Assembly: GCA_024734495.1 (NCBI GenBank)
Contig: JALMQS010000091.1
Span: 313,282-377,281, forward strand
Reading direction: 5' to 3'
DNA length: 64,000 bases
Source of the DNA: Forficula auricularia
Lineage: Eukaryota; Arthropoda; Insecta; Dermaptera; Forficulidae
Below are positions 53,602-64,000 of this stretch, piece by piece; positions within the stretch are counted from its first letter, which is position 1; the number at the start of each line of letters is the position of its first letter. Both the position numbers and the translations under genes were made by a program. The notes beneath the pieces are model-generated. The model did not search any database and was not told the origin of the DNA. It saw nothing but the letters and a program-made list of their open reading frames with translations.

Positions 53602-53825
53602 TCGCTGATCTTACAAAACCTCGTAAGTACGATTTTTTGTCAAAAACGTATTATACGTTTATACCGACGCGCATCTGTCTATTGAAACCATATTATTCTA
53701 TTCCAATTTAATTTTCGGCTACGAAATATTGCATTGTATTTGTATGTATTGTCGTTTAAAATGGTTTTTTTTGTTTTCTGACAAACAATGAATTTAGGAC
53801 TTAATAGGTTTTGTAAGATCAGCGA
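53602..53825. mobile_element. MITE with 20-bp TIRs inside repeat C
   Basis: TCGCTGATCTTACAAAACCT at the left is the exact inverse of the right end. It interrupts repeat C, which resumes with TGACATTTGTGA. Confidence 0.7.
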
Positions 53826-53829
53826 CGAT

Positions 53830-54283
53830 ATGACATTTGTGACAGAGACCCGACTGCGTTAGTTTCAATTTATACCACATGGCGGCAACACCGTACTTAA
53901 CATTTACCAATTGTTTCGAAATATAATAGGTAGTTTATTGTTGTTTATCATAGCGCAAAGAGTGCTCAGGCCAAGTTCGAGCATTGACCATTGTTGTTTT
54001 TTAACGACTGGGAACAAACTCGATATCCTCTTCAAACAGAGCTTTCTCATGGATAATGCCAATGTAAAATGGTAAATACACTGCCTTCTCATATCTTTAA
54101 GTGGTCAACTATCTCACGAAACTATAATTTACGATCGGGCAAAATTATTTTGTTTTACTTTTTTATGTTTTCTTGAACAACTGCAGAATTTGGGCGTTCA
54201 GCATCATCGTTAATTGTACGGCCACGTTTAAAATCATCAAACCACTTCTCTGGCCCATTTGTCGTGAAGTTATGGTCATTAAA
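53830..54283. other. Degenerate transposase-like segment
   Basis: Minus-strand text around 53904-54260 (CIYHFTLALS...LCAMINNNKLP; Pro/Trp-rich text upstream) could be a decayed mariner-type transposase, but I cannot place motifs with confidence. Confidence 0.25.
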
Positions 54284-55052
54284 ATAATTGACTTTACCAT
54301 ATGCCTGACCTCACTCTTATACCATATTTAATTTAATAAAATCATTTATAATGATTTAAGGGGAGCGGGGGTCAAAAAATGAAAATCTAGGCCCTTGGAC
54401 CTAACTCAACCAAATTTGGTTGAGATTGGTCCAAGGGTCTAGATTTTCATTTTTGGCGAGGATTAGTTTTTGCAATTTTAGTCTTCTGGGGCCCCACTGA
54501 TTGATGAGTTTGGCCAAGGGCCTAGTTTTTCATTTTTTGACCACCACCCCCCAATTTGTCCCCAAAAAAATAAAATAATCTTTTCGTTATTATAAGTTCA
54601 TTTTATAGTATAATATTTCATTTCTCTGTTGTTTTTTTTAGTTTGAAAATCTTAGCGTTTTAATTTTTAGCCGCCTCCCACTTAATTTTGGGTTTATATC
54701 AACCAAAATCTAATCAGTCCTTAATCTCAACAATGCAACAAAACTACATGTGAAATTTCGTTTTGATATTCATACTAGTTTTTGAGCTAGTGCGTCCACA
54801 AAATTTTGGTTACGCACGCACAGACCAACAGATATTTTGACAAAACAGTTAATATCACGAAAAATATAATTTTTTCGATGTTCACTTATTAAGTCTTTTT
54901 TGTAGACCGAAATGCCATGGTTTCTCCCAATTTTTTTTAATCAAAATAGTTTCTGCAGTTTTTGAGATATTTCGAAAAAAAGAAGCAAAGAAAAAAAAAT
55001 TTTTTCATTCACGATTATAATACTTGGCCATACCCTGTATGGTAAAGTAGAA
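54284..55052 (+). repeat. Dispersed repeat A, diverged copy
   Basis: GACTTTACCATATGCCTGACC to CCATACCCTGTATGGTAAAG; more diverged than its neighbours. Confidence 0.7.
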
Positions 55053-55084
55053 ATCGGAGATGCAAAAGAAAAATAGTATATGAT

Positions 55085-55155
55085 TTGCCGTGGAATGACC
55101 CATATGTTTATTTGCATCAAGCTGAGGACGACCATCATGGATCTCTCTTTATGAA
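55085..55155. repeat. Penelope-type terminal fragment
   Basis: ATGTTTATTTGCATCAAGCTG and ATCTCTCTTTATGAATG match the right end of the Penelope-like element at 6753-7874. Confidence 0.45.
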
Positions 55156-55224
55156 TGAACACTTCGGCATAACAAAAATCTTTTCAATTGAATATTTTTC
55201 CACTTGAAACATTAAAAAATAAGC

Positions 55225-56040
55225 TGGCGTGTTCTGATGTGGTCATCCACTTGACTTTACCATACAACCTGGCCCCTCACTTATATTTAATATTTAATAA
55301 AATTATTTATAATCATGTAGGGGGGGGGTTAGTTTTTGCATTTTTAGACTCCTGGGACCCACTGATTATGTATACAAAATTTGGTTTAGTTTGGTAAATG
55401 GCCAAGATTTTCATTTTTCGACCCCCCCCCCCCCATTTCGGGCGGTTAGTTATTGCATTTTTAGACTTCATCGGTCCCACTGATTATGTATATAAATTTG
55501 GTTTAGTTTGGTAAATGGCCAAGATTTTCATTTTTTGACCCTCCGCCCCCCCCCCATTTTGGGTGGTTAGATTTTGCATTTTTAGACTTCTGGGGGTCCA
55601 CTGATTATGTATACAAAATTTGGTTGAGTTTGCTCAAACGACCTAGCTTTTTATTTTTTAAGCCCCCTCGACCCCCCTTAATTTTGGGTCGATATGCACC
55701 ATAAATCTAATCAGCTCTTAATCTCAATGCACCAAAACTACGTGTGAAATTTGGTTTCGATATTCACACTAGTTTTTGAGCTAGCTCGTCCACAAATTTG
55801 GTAACGCACAGACTAACTAACAGACATTTTGACAAAACAATTATTATCTCAAAAAATATAATTTTTTCGATGTTCACTTATTAGAGCTTTTTTGTAGAGC
55901 GAAATGCCATGGTTGCGCTCAATTTTTTTAATCAAAATAGTTTCAGCAGTTTTTGAGATATTTCGAAAAAAGTAGGAAAAAAAAGACTTTTTTCATGCAC
56001 GATTACAATACTTGACCATACCCTGTATGGTAAAGTAAAA
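55225..56040 (+). repeat. Dispersed repeat A, complete copy with three units
   Basis: From CTGGCGTGTTCTGATGTGG to CCTGTATGGTAAAGTA. Units begin after each C- or G-run at about 55320, 55425 and 55550. Confidence 0.75.
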
Positions 56041-56331
56041 AATCAAGATAAAAAGTCATAGAGAACCAGAGCCCCTGAGGACGCCAATGGATAAAATCTT
56101 AATTTTTTATAATATTATTTATTTACTTATTTTTTATAAGAGTAATAAGTAATGAGAGTGTAGACTAGTAGAGAGAGAGTCGACCTTGGAATATAGGAAA
56201 AGTTGAGTTCATTTTCATCATTGATGATGTGGACATATTCAATGAGCTTTTCGCTCTTAGAAACGGCTCTATTCCACAGTACTATCTATAGGATTTAATT
56301 AAAAAAAAAAAAAAATTATAAGAAAAAAATA
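56041..56331. other. No feature seen
   Basis: AT-rich spacer between repeat A and repeat B. Confidence 0.4.
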
Positions 56332-56930
56332 AAAACCGACTTCAAAAAAATTAAATGCAACAAATAAAATACACTAAAAGGTATAAAATAATTATTATCT
56401 TATTAAGTTACAACTAAACTACGAAATATTAACATGAAATTACTTTTTGAAGTCGGTGCAAAACATATACCTTTTATGAATCGCACTCGACGGATCTTAC
56501 TTAGTACGTTTGGCGGGTAGGCTCGCTTATAGATATAGTTTGTTTGGCACCGACTTCAAAAAGTAATTTTATGTTAATATTTCATCGTTTAGTTGTAACT
56601 AAATAAGATAATAATTATTTTTATACCTTTTAGTGTATTTTATTTGTTGCATTTAATTTTTTTGAAGTCGGTTTTATTTTTTTCTTAAAAATTATTTTTC
56701 TTTTTCTCTTTTTAGTGATGTTATTAATAGTGATCATATCATCAGAACTTGACCAAATTAATATGACACCATCCCTAAGACACCCCCTTTCGGATAAAAA
56801 AAGAATCATCGAAATCGGTTCATAAACAAAGAAGTTAGTCCTGAACAAACCTAACAAAAAATGTCTAATACCTATGAAAAAAATGGGACCAATCGGAAAC
56901 TAGACTGAACCCAATGCAAATTTTATAGTA
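56332..56930. mobile_element. Repeat B, third copy
   Basis: Foldback 56332-56682 with ACCGACTTCAAAAA ends and GGCACCGACTTCAAAAAG in the right arm, followed by the second part up to AACCCAATGCAAATTT, where it is truncated. Confidence 0.7.
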
Positions 56931-57604
56931 TTAATTTAATAATAAATCTATGAATATTTTCATTATTATTAGACTTGTCATATAGGTAGTGTTTCCAGAA
57001 TCCGAGAATCCTTATTTTGTCTTCGATAAACTATGTATTTGAAATATTGACACGTGTCTTTTCAATATTAATAATCCAGAAGAAATTCTTCAAAATTTTC
57101 ATGAATTAATTCTCCCTTTAATATAGTAGCCGGAGGACCAAGCTTCGCTCGGTAATTTGTTTGTTTTTAATTATTGTTTATTTAATCAACCACTTGTTTT
57201 ATTTTGATTGAACCACACTATTCATTTTTATTCAACCACCTACTAATAAGTAGTTTAATTAAAAAACCTATCAAATTATTTTTTTCCCAAAAGTGAGATC
57301 TAGTTTTAAGTCTATTCCTCCATGTCTTCAGCACTGGTTACCAATAAGTACCTGGAACACCGAGCGATGCTCGGTAATTTTTTGCTTCAGTTAAAAGCGA
57401 TATATTAATATTATTTTTCATTTTAAATTCAAATAAAAATGTCGATTTTTATTCGAAGCCAAAATAAAATTTAATTTATATATTTGCCAACGTTTACACC
57501 CCCTATGGCTAGCATCAAGGCGTATCACTGGCCACAAAGTTTTGAATGTAATTGCAATTAAAAATAATATTAATATACACGGAGTTTCTTTCGATGACCC
57601 TTTT

Positions 57605-57648
57605 AAATCCTGAAGAAGGAGTGTACGATCGTTCGAATTGTCGGGTTT
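57605..57648 (+). ncRNA. Hammerhead-like motif, GAAU variant
   Basis: AAATC, CTGAAGA (57610-57616), stem II partly mismatched, GAATTGTC, GGGTTTT. Same variant as 20852 and 21774. Confidence 0.45.
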
Positions 57649-57889
57649 TTTAAGAGAATGAAATTGACATTCTAATTAATTATTTTATAGAAAAATACCT
57701 TTAATCAATTAAATTGTCAAATTCTAATATATAATAATTGTTGTAATGATCGGTTTGTGGGATTTAAAAATAAAAAAACCAAGTAATTATTAAAAGGAAA
57801 TTGAATAAAAATGTAAGTAATTAGATATTTTTATCAAGACAACCACCTGTGAATAATTATTTCAATTAACAAAAAACCCATCTAAAGCA

Positions 57890-57935
57890 ACTTAGCCGAA
57901 GATGAGACCTTGACAGATCGAAATGTTAACACAGG
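57890..57935 (+). ncRNA. Second hammerhead-like motif of the same element
   Basis: CCGAAGATGAGACCTTGACAG, ATCGAAATGTTAACAC: core CCGAAGA (U4 changed) and GAAA. The copies at 21507 (minus) and 37700 (minus) carry GAATTGTCAAC or GGATTGTCAAC at the same place. Stem II is poor; a relic or a divergent form. Confidence 0.35.
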
Positions 57936-58129
57936 TATTTTTTATTGAATATTTAATTATTAAAAATAATATTAATATATAATACTTTGAACTAAAGCAA
58001 AAAATTACTGAGCAACGCTCGGTGTTCCGGGTACTAGGATATCTAATCGAAAAGTTAAAAATTCAATGTAAATTTCACGTCCAGATCGTACTGAGTAACA
58101 AGTGAATAAAAAAAAGTAAAAAAAAAACC

Positions 58130-58692
58130 TGATTAATCCTTTCCCCGGTGAGCCAAGGCCTTTGAGCTTAAAACTACCTCTCGAATTTTATTCAGGAAGC
58201 ATCGTATTGATTTCACAAAAAATATCAGTTTGCTGTTAATCTATTAAAACAAAGAATACATGAGAAATGTAGAAGAAAAATTCCCAACAAAACTAGCAGG
58301 TATTTAAGTTACATATAAATTACCCATCATTTTTTATTTTAATTATTTTTGAAGTTTAATATTTGTTCACATTCAAAATATTTAATTAATTTGATGATAC
58401 TGAACCAAATTGAAATTATTATTTATTATTATTATCATTTATTTATTTATTTTATTTAAATCCTTCGTTTGTGCTTTAACTATTTTGGTACCTGGAAATG
58501 CAGATACGCCAACTGGTGGTTAAGTTTTGAACTAGAACAATTGGGTTGGCTGACTAAATGACATATATGCAAAAACCAATGTTTATTTATTCCTTGATTG
58601 AATAATGACATTTGTGAAAAAACCCCTGAATAATCGTTTCCCCGGTGAGCCAAGGCCTTTGAGCTTAAAACTACCTCTCGAATTTTATTCGG
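58130..58692 (+). repeat. Repeat C, further copies, second one split by a hAT element
   Basis: 58130-58345 carries CCGGTGAGCCAAGGCC, AATACATGAGAAATGTAGA. 58463-58692 begins CCTTCGTTTGTGCTTTAAC, and its continuation is at 60142-60310 (GTATTGATTTCACAAAAAAT). Confidence 0.65.
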
Positions 58693-58908
58693 GAAACATG
58701 CAGGGACGGATTTCCCACTAGGCACACTAGGCCAGTGCCTAGAGGCGGCACGGCCCTACGGCATAATTACAAAATTTTATAATAAAGAAATTTTAAAAAA
58801 TAATTTTTTTATTCATTTTTATGTAATTTTATTCCTATTTTAAAAGTAAGAAAAAAAGACTCGTTATTTAAATTGTGCAGTAAAAATTAGTGTTTAATTT
58901 TGTTTATA

Positions 58909-59208
58909 TATCATCATCATCATCATTGAGTATACAGTCCTAAGACTGGTTTGATGCAACAATCCGTCTCCACTGACTTCCTGTCCCCCGCCAGCTGTTT
59001 AACCTCTCTAAATGTCTGGCATCCCATATCCCCAATTATTTGGTTGAAATATTCTAATCTGGGGTCTTCCCTCTTCCCTTTTCTTTCCCACCTCCCCCTC
59101 CAAGATATCCCTGGGCAGTCCCCCATGTCTCAGTGTGTGTGCCCCATCATCTGACCTCTTCTCTTCCTCAGACTCCTCCACAAGGTTCTTTTTTCTCCGA
59201 TTCTTTTT
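58909..59208 (-). pseudogene. RTE-like LINE 3' fragment
   Basis: Same 3' end as 10166 and 15703, with (ATG)n tail, then RLEYFNQIIGDMGCQTFREV and KQLAGDR. Shorter 5' truncation. Confidence 0.75.
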
Positions 59209-59385
59209 ATTTCAAAAAAGATTAAAACTATTTTGATAAAAAAAAAAAAAATAGGCAAAAACACCAATTTTTTCCTTCCGATTATTTAGATTTTAATTTT
59301 CTTTATTTTCTTTGAAAGACGGACTGTTAAGCGAAATAAAAGTGGGTTATAATGAAAGCCAGACCATAAATTATTTACTTTTATT

Positions 59386-59434
59386 CAATTTCCGACGTTT
59401 CGGAGACTTTTTCTTCTCCTTCTTCAGGGTATTG
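59386..59434 (-). ncRNA. Hammerhead ribozyme motif, canonical core
   Basis: Minus strand: stem I CAAT..CC/GG..ATTG with a small internal loop, core CTGAAGA, A, stem II GGAGA...TCTCC (5 bp), GAAA, stem III ACGT, cleavage base C. Confidence 0.65.
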
Positions 59435-59567
59435 AATAGTTATTGATGGGTGAGTATAACTTGGTTCCCATTTGTCTCTCCTTTCAGTGATAGAAACAAT
59501 ATTACAACTTGTAATTTACAAGAGAGACAAATGGGAACCAAGTTATACTCACCCATCAACAACTATT

Positions 59568-59616
59568 CAATACCCTGAAGAAGGAGAGGAAAAAGTCTCC
59601 GAAACGTCGGAAATTG
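59568..59616 (+). ncRNA. Hammerhead ribozyme motif, canonical core
   Basis: Mirror of 59386-59434: CTGAAGA (59575-59581), GGAGA...TCTCC, GAAACGTC, stem I CC/GG plus CAAT/ATTG. The two arms differ at only one or two stem II loop positions, so both copies are near-intact. Confidence 0.65.
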
Positions 59617-60309
59617 AATAAAAGTAAATAATTTATGGGCTGGCTTTCATTATAACCCACTTTTATTTCGCTTAACAGTCCGTCTTTCTAAGAAAATAAA
59701 GAATTATAACCTACTTATTTAGATTTTAAAATTCTTTAAAATTCCAAAATGTTTATAATAAATGTTTTTTTTTTTTTTTTTTTATAAATTTTATTAAACC
59801 AATTATTTTACATTAATTAATGTATACATTGTATTTTTGCTTCGATTCCGGAGATTACTTCTCCACCATCGATTGTCCTTATTCATCTTTAGTCCTTATT
59901 TTTAATAAGAGGAAAAATCTAAATAGATAAAAAAACCTCTTTTCCGATAATTATTTCAATTCCATTATTCCCCAATCAAGTCGATTGGTTTTAATCCTCA
60001 TCTCATTTCCTCTCCATAATAAATGTATACATTTTTTTATTTAAATAATGACTTTGGCAGAGATGTGACATGTTTCAAGGGGGCGGTAGTCAGAATAGTG
60101 CCTAGGGGCCAAATATTTATAAATCCGTCTCTGGAAACATGGTATTGATTTCACAAAAAATATCAGTTTGGTGTTAATCCATTAAAACAAAGAATACATG
60201 AGAAATGTACAAGAAAAATTCACAACAAGTATAGTAGATATCTAATAAATTACCCATCATTTTTTATTTTAATTATTTTTCAAGTGTAAAGCGCTTGTTC
60301 ACATTCAAA

Positions 60310-60620
60310 ATATTTAATTAATTTGTGGTATTCATAATAATAATAATAGTACTAGATAATAGATATTATTTAAATATTTATCAAATTCTATTTATCTAGT
60401 TTAACGATTTAGTCATGTCGAAGGCCACTTTGTTTCCTCTTATCTCTCTCTTTCTCTCTCCATTTAATGAAAATGCATTCATCATCAAATAATATTATTT
60501 AGGAGCAATCATTTTTACAAACGATTTTTTCTTTTTAGTTTAAATTTTAGATGATAAATTTCTTAAAAAACAAAAAAAATAAAAAATATCAGACTAGATA
60601 CTACTATAAGTAATATGAAG
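60310..60620. other. No feature seen
   Basis: AT-rich, with a CTCTCT run near 60444-60460. Confidence 0.4.
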
Positions 60621-60621
60621 G

Positions 60622-61938
60622 GTATGGTCAAGTATTGTAATCGTGCATGAAAAAAGTGTTTTTTTTCCTTCTTTTTTTCAAAATATCTCAAAAACGGCTG
60701 AAACTATTTTGATTAAAAAAAATTGAGCGAAACCATGGCATTTCGGTCTACAAAAAAGCCCTAATAAGTGAACATCGAAAAAATTATATTTTTTCGCGAT
60801 AATAATTGTTTTGCCAAAATGTCTGTTAGTCTCTTAGTCTGTGCGTTACCAAATTTTATGGACGAGCTAGCTCAAAAACTAGTGTGAATATCGAAACCAA
60901 ATTTCACACGTAGTTTTGGTCCATTGAGATTAAAAGCTGATTAGATTTTGGTGCATATCGACCCAAAATTAAGGGGGGTGGAGGGGGGTTAAAAATTAAA
61001 AATCTAGGTCATTTGAGCAAACTCAACCAAATTTTGTATACACAATCAGTGGGAAAACTAAAAAACTAAAAAACTAAAAATGCAAAAACTAACCGCACAA
61101 AAAGGGATGGAGGGTCAAAAAAAGAAAATCTTGGGTTTTTACCAAACTCAACCAAATTTTGTATACATAATCAGTGGACCCCCAGAAGTCTAAAAATGCA
61201 AAAACTAACCGCCCAAAATATGTGGGGGCAGGGGGTGTAGGGTTAAAAAATGAAAATATAGGCCCTTGTACCAAACTCAACCAAATTTTGTATACACAAT
61301 CAGTAGGACCCCAGAAATCTAAAAATGCAAAAACTAACCGCCCAAAATGGGGTGGAGGGCCAAAAAAAGAAAATATTGGGCATTTACCAAACTCAACGAA
61401 ATTTTGTATACCTAATCATTGGGATCCTAAAAGTCTAAAAATCCAAAAATAACCGCCCAAAAAGGGGGGGGGGTGTAGAGTGTCAAAAAATGAAAATCTA
61501 GGCCCTTGTACCAAATTCAACCAAATTTTGTATACATAATCAGTGAACCCCCAGAAGTCTAAATATGCAAAAATTTACAGCCCAAAGGGGGGGGGGGCAT
61601 GGTCAAAAAATCAAAATCTAGTCTCTTGTACCAAACTCAACGAAATTTTGTTTTCATAATCAGTGGGACCCCAGAAGTCTAAAAATGCAAAAACTAACCG
61701 CCCAAAATATGTGGGGGCAGGGGGGTGTAGGGTTAAAAAATGAAAATATAGGCCTTTGTACCAAACTCAACCAAATTTTGGATACATAATCAGTGGGCCC
61801 ACAGTAATCTAAAAATGCAAAAACTAACCCCCCACCCCTACATGATTATAAATAATTTTATTAAATATTAAATATAAGTGAGGGGCAAGGTTGTATGGTA
61901 AAGTCAAGTGGATGGTCACATCAGAACACGCCAGGTTA
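60622..61938 (-). repeat. Dispersed repeat A, expanded copy
   Basis: From GGGTATGGTCAAGTATTG to CAGAACACGCCAGGTTATTT. Contains about seven tandem units of 110-130 bp, each with AAACTCAACCAAATTTTG, TGCAAAAACTAACC and a G-run, against one to three units in other copies. The small ORFs are artefacts. Confidence 0.8.
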
Positions 61939-61939
61939 T

Positions 61940-62540
61940 TTTTCAAAATATAAATTATAAACAAAAGAAATCTAATTACCTAAGTTACCTACTTATATGT
62001 AATGAATGAGTTGTTCATCCATCACTATTGAAAATATATCTGCTAATAGAGTAAAATAATAAAACAAATAGTATTAGTAATAAGTGATGATTCCAGTGAT
62101 TGCATAGCTAAATGATTAAGAATATAAAATGATCTTTAGGATAGCAGAGTTTTAGTCACGAGGAGAATGAATGAATCATTCAACTTGTATGGTAAGTCAT
62201 CATAAGGTTATCACTCCGAGGGTAGAGGTTGACGTAACTCGTCCATCTGGTTTTATTCCAAGCCAATTCTTTCACATTCCCAAATGCACAACCTTCAATT
62301 ACTGGGGAAAAATTATAATATAATATAAATATTGGCCTTCTCTTTATTACCATATCCTTCAAAATATATAATTGTAAATAATGCTGTTGAGATGTTTTTC
62401 ATAAAATGTGGATCCCGACCTCATTTCGATTCTCGAAAATGAAATTTGGGATCCCGAAAAATTTGACAACAGAATAATTTTCTGAACACGTAATAATAAG
62501 TAAATAAATATATACATTTTACAATGTACTATAAAATATA
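61940..62540. other. No feature seen
   Basis: AT-rich; no recognised repeat. Confidence 0.4.
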
Positions 62541-62546
62541 TATATA

Positions 62547-62674
62547 CGAGCCCCGTCCCATCTCAATTGGCCCACCAATATTATTTCTTTTTAAATAAAA
62601 TTATGCTAATTCACGGTAAATTTAATTTAAATATTTATTTTTATTATCATTTGGAACAACATTTTAAACAATTT
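62547..62674 (+). mobile_element. Tc1-like left TIR fragment
   Basis: Matches the left TIR of 35389-36995 (CGAGCCCC, ATTGGCCCACCAATATT) for about 128 bp, preceded by TA, then stops abruptly at an unrelated GC-richer segment. Confidence 0.8.
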
Positions 62675-63180
62675 GTACGGACGTCGCCTACTAATTCCGT
62701 TTTCTGCCACCGGAGGCCGCTGGCCATTCATTATTACTCCTGATCTAAGTGAGATTCTTCGCTGTATGAAATACCTTGGCGAGCGGATAGTAAATCTTTC
62801 TGATGAAGAAACCAATGAAAGTCCTCAGAGCTTGGAAAAAACAACAACATTAAAGACAAAATCGAGCAATCCATCTGGCGAAAATAAGAGCCAGAATAAG
62901 TTTTCACTCTGTCTAAGATGACCGAGATGGCAGAGATGTCGGTTGAGGATCAGGCAAACAAGGTTCAAATGCTTGATAAAGTGCTGGAGTTCTAGAGACG
63001 GTGAAGAGAACTCCCTGGTTCATGACATTTGGCCGGAAGGCCAGGCGAACTCTTCAGGGGACAACAGGCCTGCCCCGCAGGAGGAAGACGAGCAAACCAG
63101 CCAGAGCTCAGAGACTGATTGCTGATTTAAAGTGGAGAGACCATGGCCCGGGACCCAAAATCTGAACCGGGCCTCTTATT
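62675..63180 (+). other. Unrecognised GC-richer segment with open frames
   Basis: Open frame 62673-62921 (FSATGGRWPFIITPDLSEIL, MKYLGERIVNLSDEETNESP) and, in a shifted frame, TPWFMTFGRKARRTLQG and LIADLKWRDHGPGPKI. Composition is unlike the surroundings. I do not recognise a family; it could be a decayed retroelement gag or a captured gene fragment. Bounded by a Tc1 TIR at the left and a Helitron-like end at the right. Confidence 0.3.
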
Positions 63181-63188
63181 TTATGGAA

Positions 63189-63345
63189 CTAGCAGCAAGG
63201 CCCGCCTTCGGCGGCCCTCTTGCTAGCCAGGGCGCAGGCCTCCTGGACCCCCAGCCCTCAAACCCCACTCCAACCCACCAACCCCCACCCCTCCATTCCG
63301 CACCCTAACCCACTAACCCCTCTAGGGATGGGTTATACTTGTTAA
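63189..63345 (-). mobile_element. Helitron-like 3' end, minus strand
   Basis: CTAGCAGCAAGGCCCGCC and hairpin GCCCGCCTTCGGCGGCC, then a C-rich tract with CCCACTCC and CCAACCCCC. Inverse of the termini at 1-172 and 45626-45908; preceded by A, as expected for insertion into AT. Confidence 0.55.
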
Positions 63346-64000
63346 ATCGCGTACCAGGGCTTAAAAGTACGTCCACCTTCTCATACCAGGTGCAGAAACT
63401 AGGTATCAAAATACTTTCAAAGTATTTTCTGTCCAACGCAACGAGTCGAATACTTGCTTCCTTGCAAGTTTAAACCTTGTTGTTATATAGATAAGATTCA
63501 AAATATTCCAAAATACTTTGAAAGTATTTTATTTCACGTATAAGCACAATCTGAACCTTACCTGTATGAATATAAGATATAATTTTGCATTTTGCAATTT
63601 TGAGGTTTAAGTACTTGCTTCACAGTTCGCGTAGGCTTCTGTTCCTTCCCGGGCCACCAAATTAACGGCGAGATGTTTTCTCTGAATGGGTTTCGTTAGA
63701 TAGCTAGGCTGGTGAGACAACGTACTGGCTGAACTCTACTTGCTTCTTCCTCTCAGATCTACGCGACCATTAATTGAAAGTATTGTGTGTTCAATTAATA
63801 CATGACATAAAATAGGTATAATACTTCACGCTCTGTAGGTACACAATATTATGTATAAATTAAGAATGTCTAAAAAAAATTACCAACAGTTTTAATATTT
63901 TTTTTTGTACAGAAAAGTCAATTATAAGAAACTAATTTCAATATTTTTTCATTTGGTTCACTACTTTTTTCAAAATTAATTATTGAAACTATTTTGTTTG
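63346..64000. other. No gene seen
   Basis: Contains CAAAATACTTTCAAAGTATTTT (63408) and a near copy at 63506, a local repeat of unknown meaning. Confidence 0.35.

Larger units (their letters stand above)
57345..58035 (+). mobile_element. Ribozyme-bearing TIR element, most complete copy
   Basis: About 690 bp. Left end GTACCTGGAACACCGAGC and right end (inverted) GTACCCGGAACACCGAGC, with inverted similarity for about 80 bp (AATTTTTTGCTT, TATATTAATATTATTTTT). A CCGAGC-GCTCGG hairpin sits at each end. Inside are two hammerhead-like motifs in direct orientation, 57605-57648 and 57890-57935. Copies: 20079, 21415, parts at 32281, 37690. No ORF. Confidence 0.7.
59302..59700. mobile_element. Foldback element with two intact hammerheads
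   Basis: Arms of about 175 bp; ends GAAAGACGGACTGTTAAGCG and its inverse. Near the centre AGAGACAAATGGGAACCAAG and inverse; loop of about 40 bp. One canonical hammerhead on each arm on opposite strands. Sits inside the hAT-type element. Confidence 0.8.
58701..60133. mobile_element. Non-autonomous hAT-type element with nested insertions
   Basis: 1433 bp, flanked by an exact 8-bp duplication GAAACATG (58693-58700 and 60134-60141) inside repeat C. TIRs CAGGGACGGATTT and, inverted, CAGAGACGGATTT. Subterminal AGTGCCTAG occurs at both ends. Carries an RTE-like LINE fragment and a ribozyme foldback. No transposase. Confidence 0.85.

Overview
This is eukaryotic, very AT-rich, repeat-filled DNA, almost certainly from an arthropod and most likely an insect. 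The host gene is a nervana-type Na+/K+-ATPase beta subunit, and the surrounding Penelope-like, RTE-like, jockey-like, Tc1, hAT, pogo-type and Helitron-like repeats fit an insect genome. I cannot name the species; nothing in the window is bacterial.

The only host gene I can support is this beta subunit on the + strand. Five coding exons lie between 34956 and 47857, with GT-AG introns of 1.4 to 3.8 kb and consistent phases. The first coding exon (cytoplasmic tail) was not found in the window, so bases 1-34955 may be intron 1, intergenic, or both. The 275 residues present include the membrane segment, six ectodomain cysteines and the true stop codon. Downstream (47858-64000) are the 3' UTR and more repeats.

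The rest is layered mobile DNA. It includes a jockey-like RT pseudogene (3512-4843), RTE-like 3' fragments (10.2, 15.7 and 58.9 kb), other RT fragments (6.1, 14.4 and 20.2 kb), a Penelope-like fragment with a GIY-YIG domain (6753-7874), a Tc1-like element with its own 56-nt intron (35389-36995), hAT-type elements with 8-bp target duplications (8186, 18189, 58701), a solo LTR, a pogo-type MITE, Helitron-like elements carrying minisatellites (33.1 and 42.7 kb), a 20-bp satellite (31.25-32.15 kb) and a dispersed G/C-run repeat with at least six sizeable copies.

The most interesting signal is a set of hammerhead-ribozyme (HHR) motifs. They share a core of the form CTGANGA - one base - stem II - GAAA - short palindromic stem III - cleavage site, and they sit inside foldback (inverted-repeat) elements, often one motif per arm on opposite strands. 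At least six copies keep a fully canonical core and a matching stem I. Many others are decayed, and one family carries GAAUUGUC instead of GAAACGUC. One motif follows the GIY-YIG ORF, and motifs with the same ACTATAGT stem III recur in elements sharing its terminal sequence. This fits the known association of hammerheads with Penelope-like elements and suggests a radiation of small non-autonomous ribozyme foldbacks. One intact motif lies in the sense strand about 215 nt upstream of exon 2 of the host gene.
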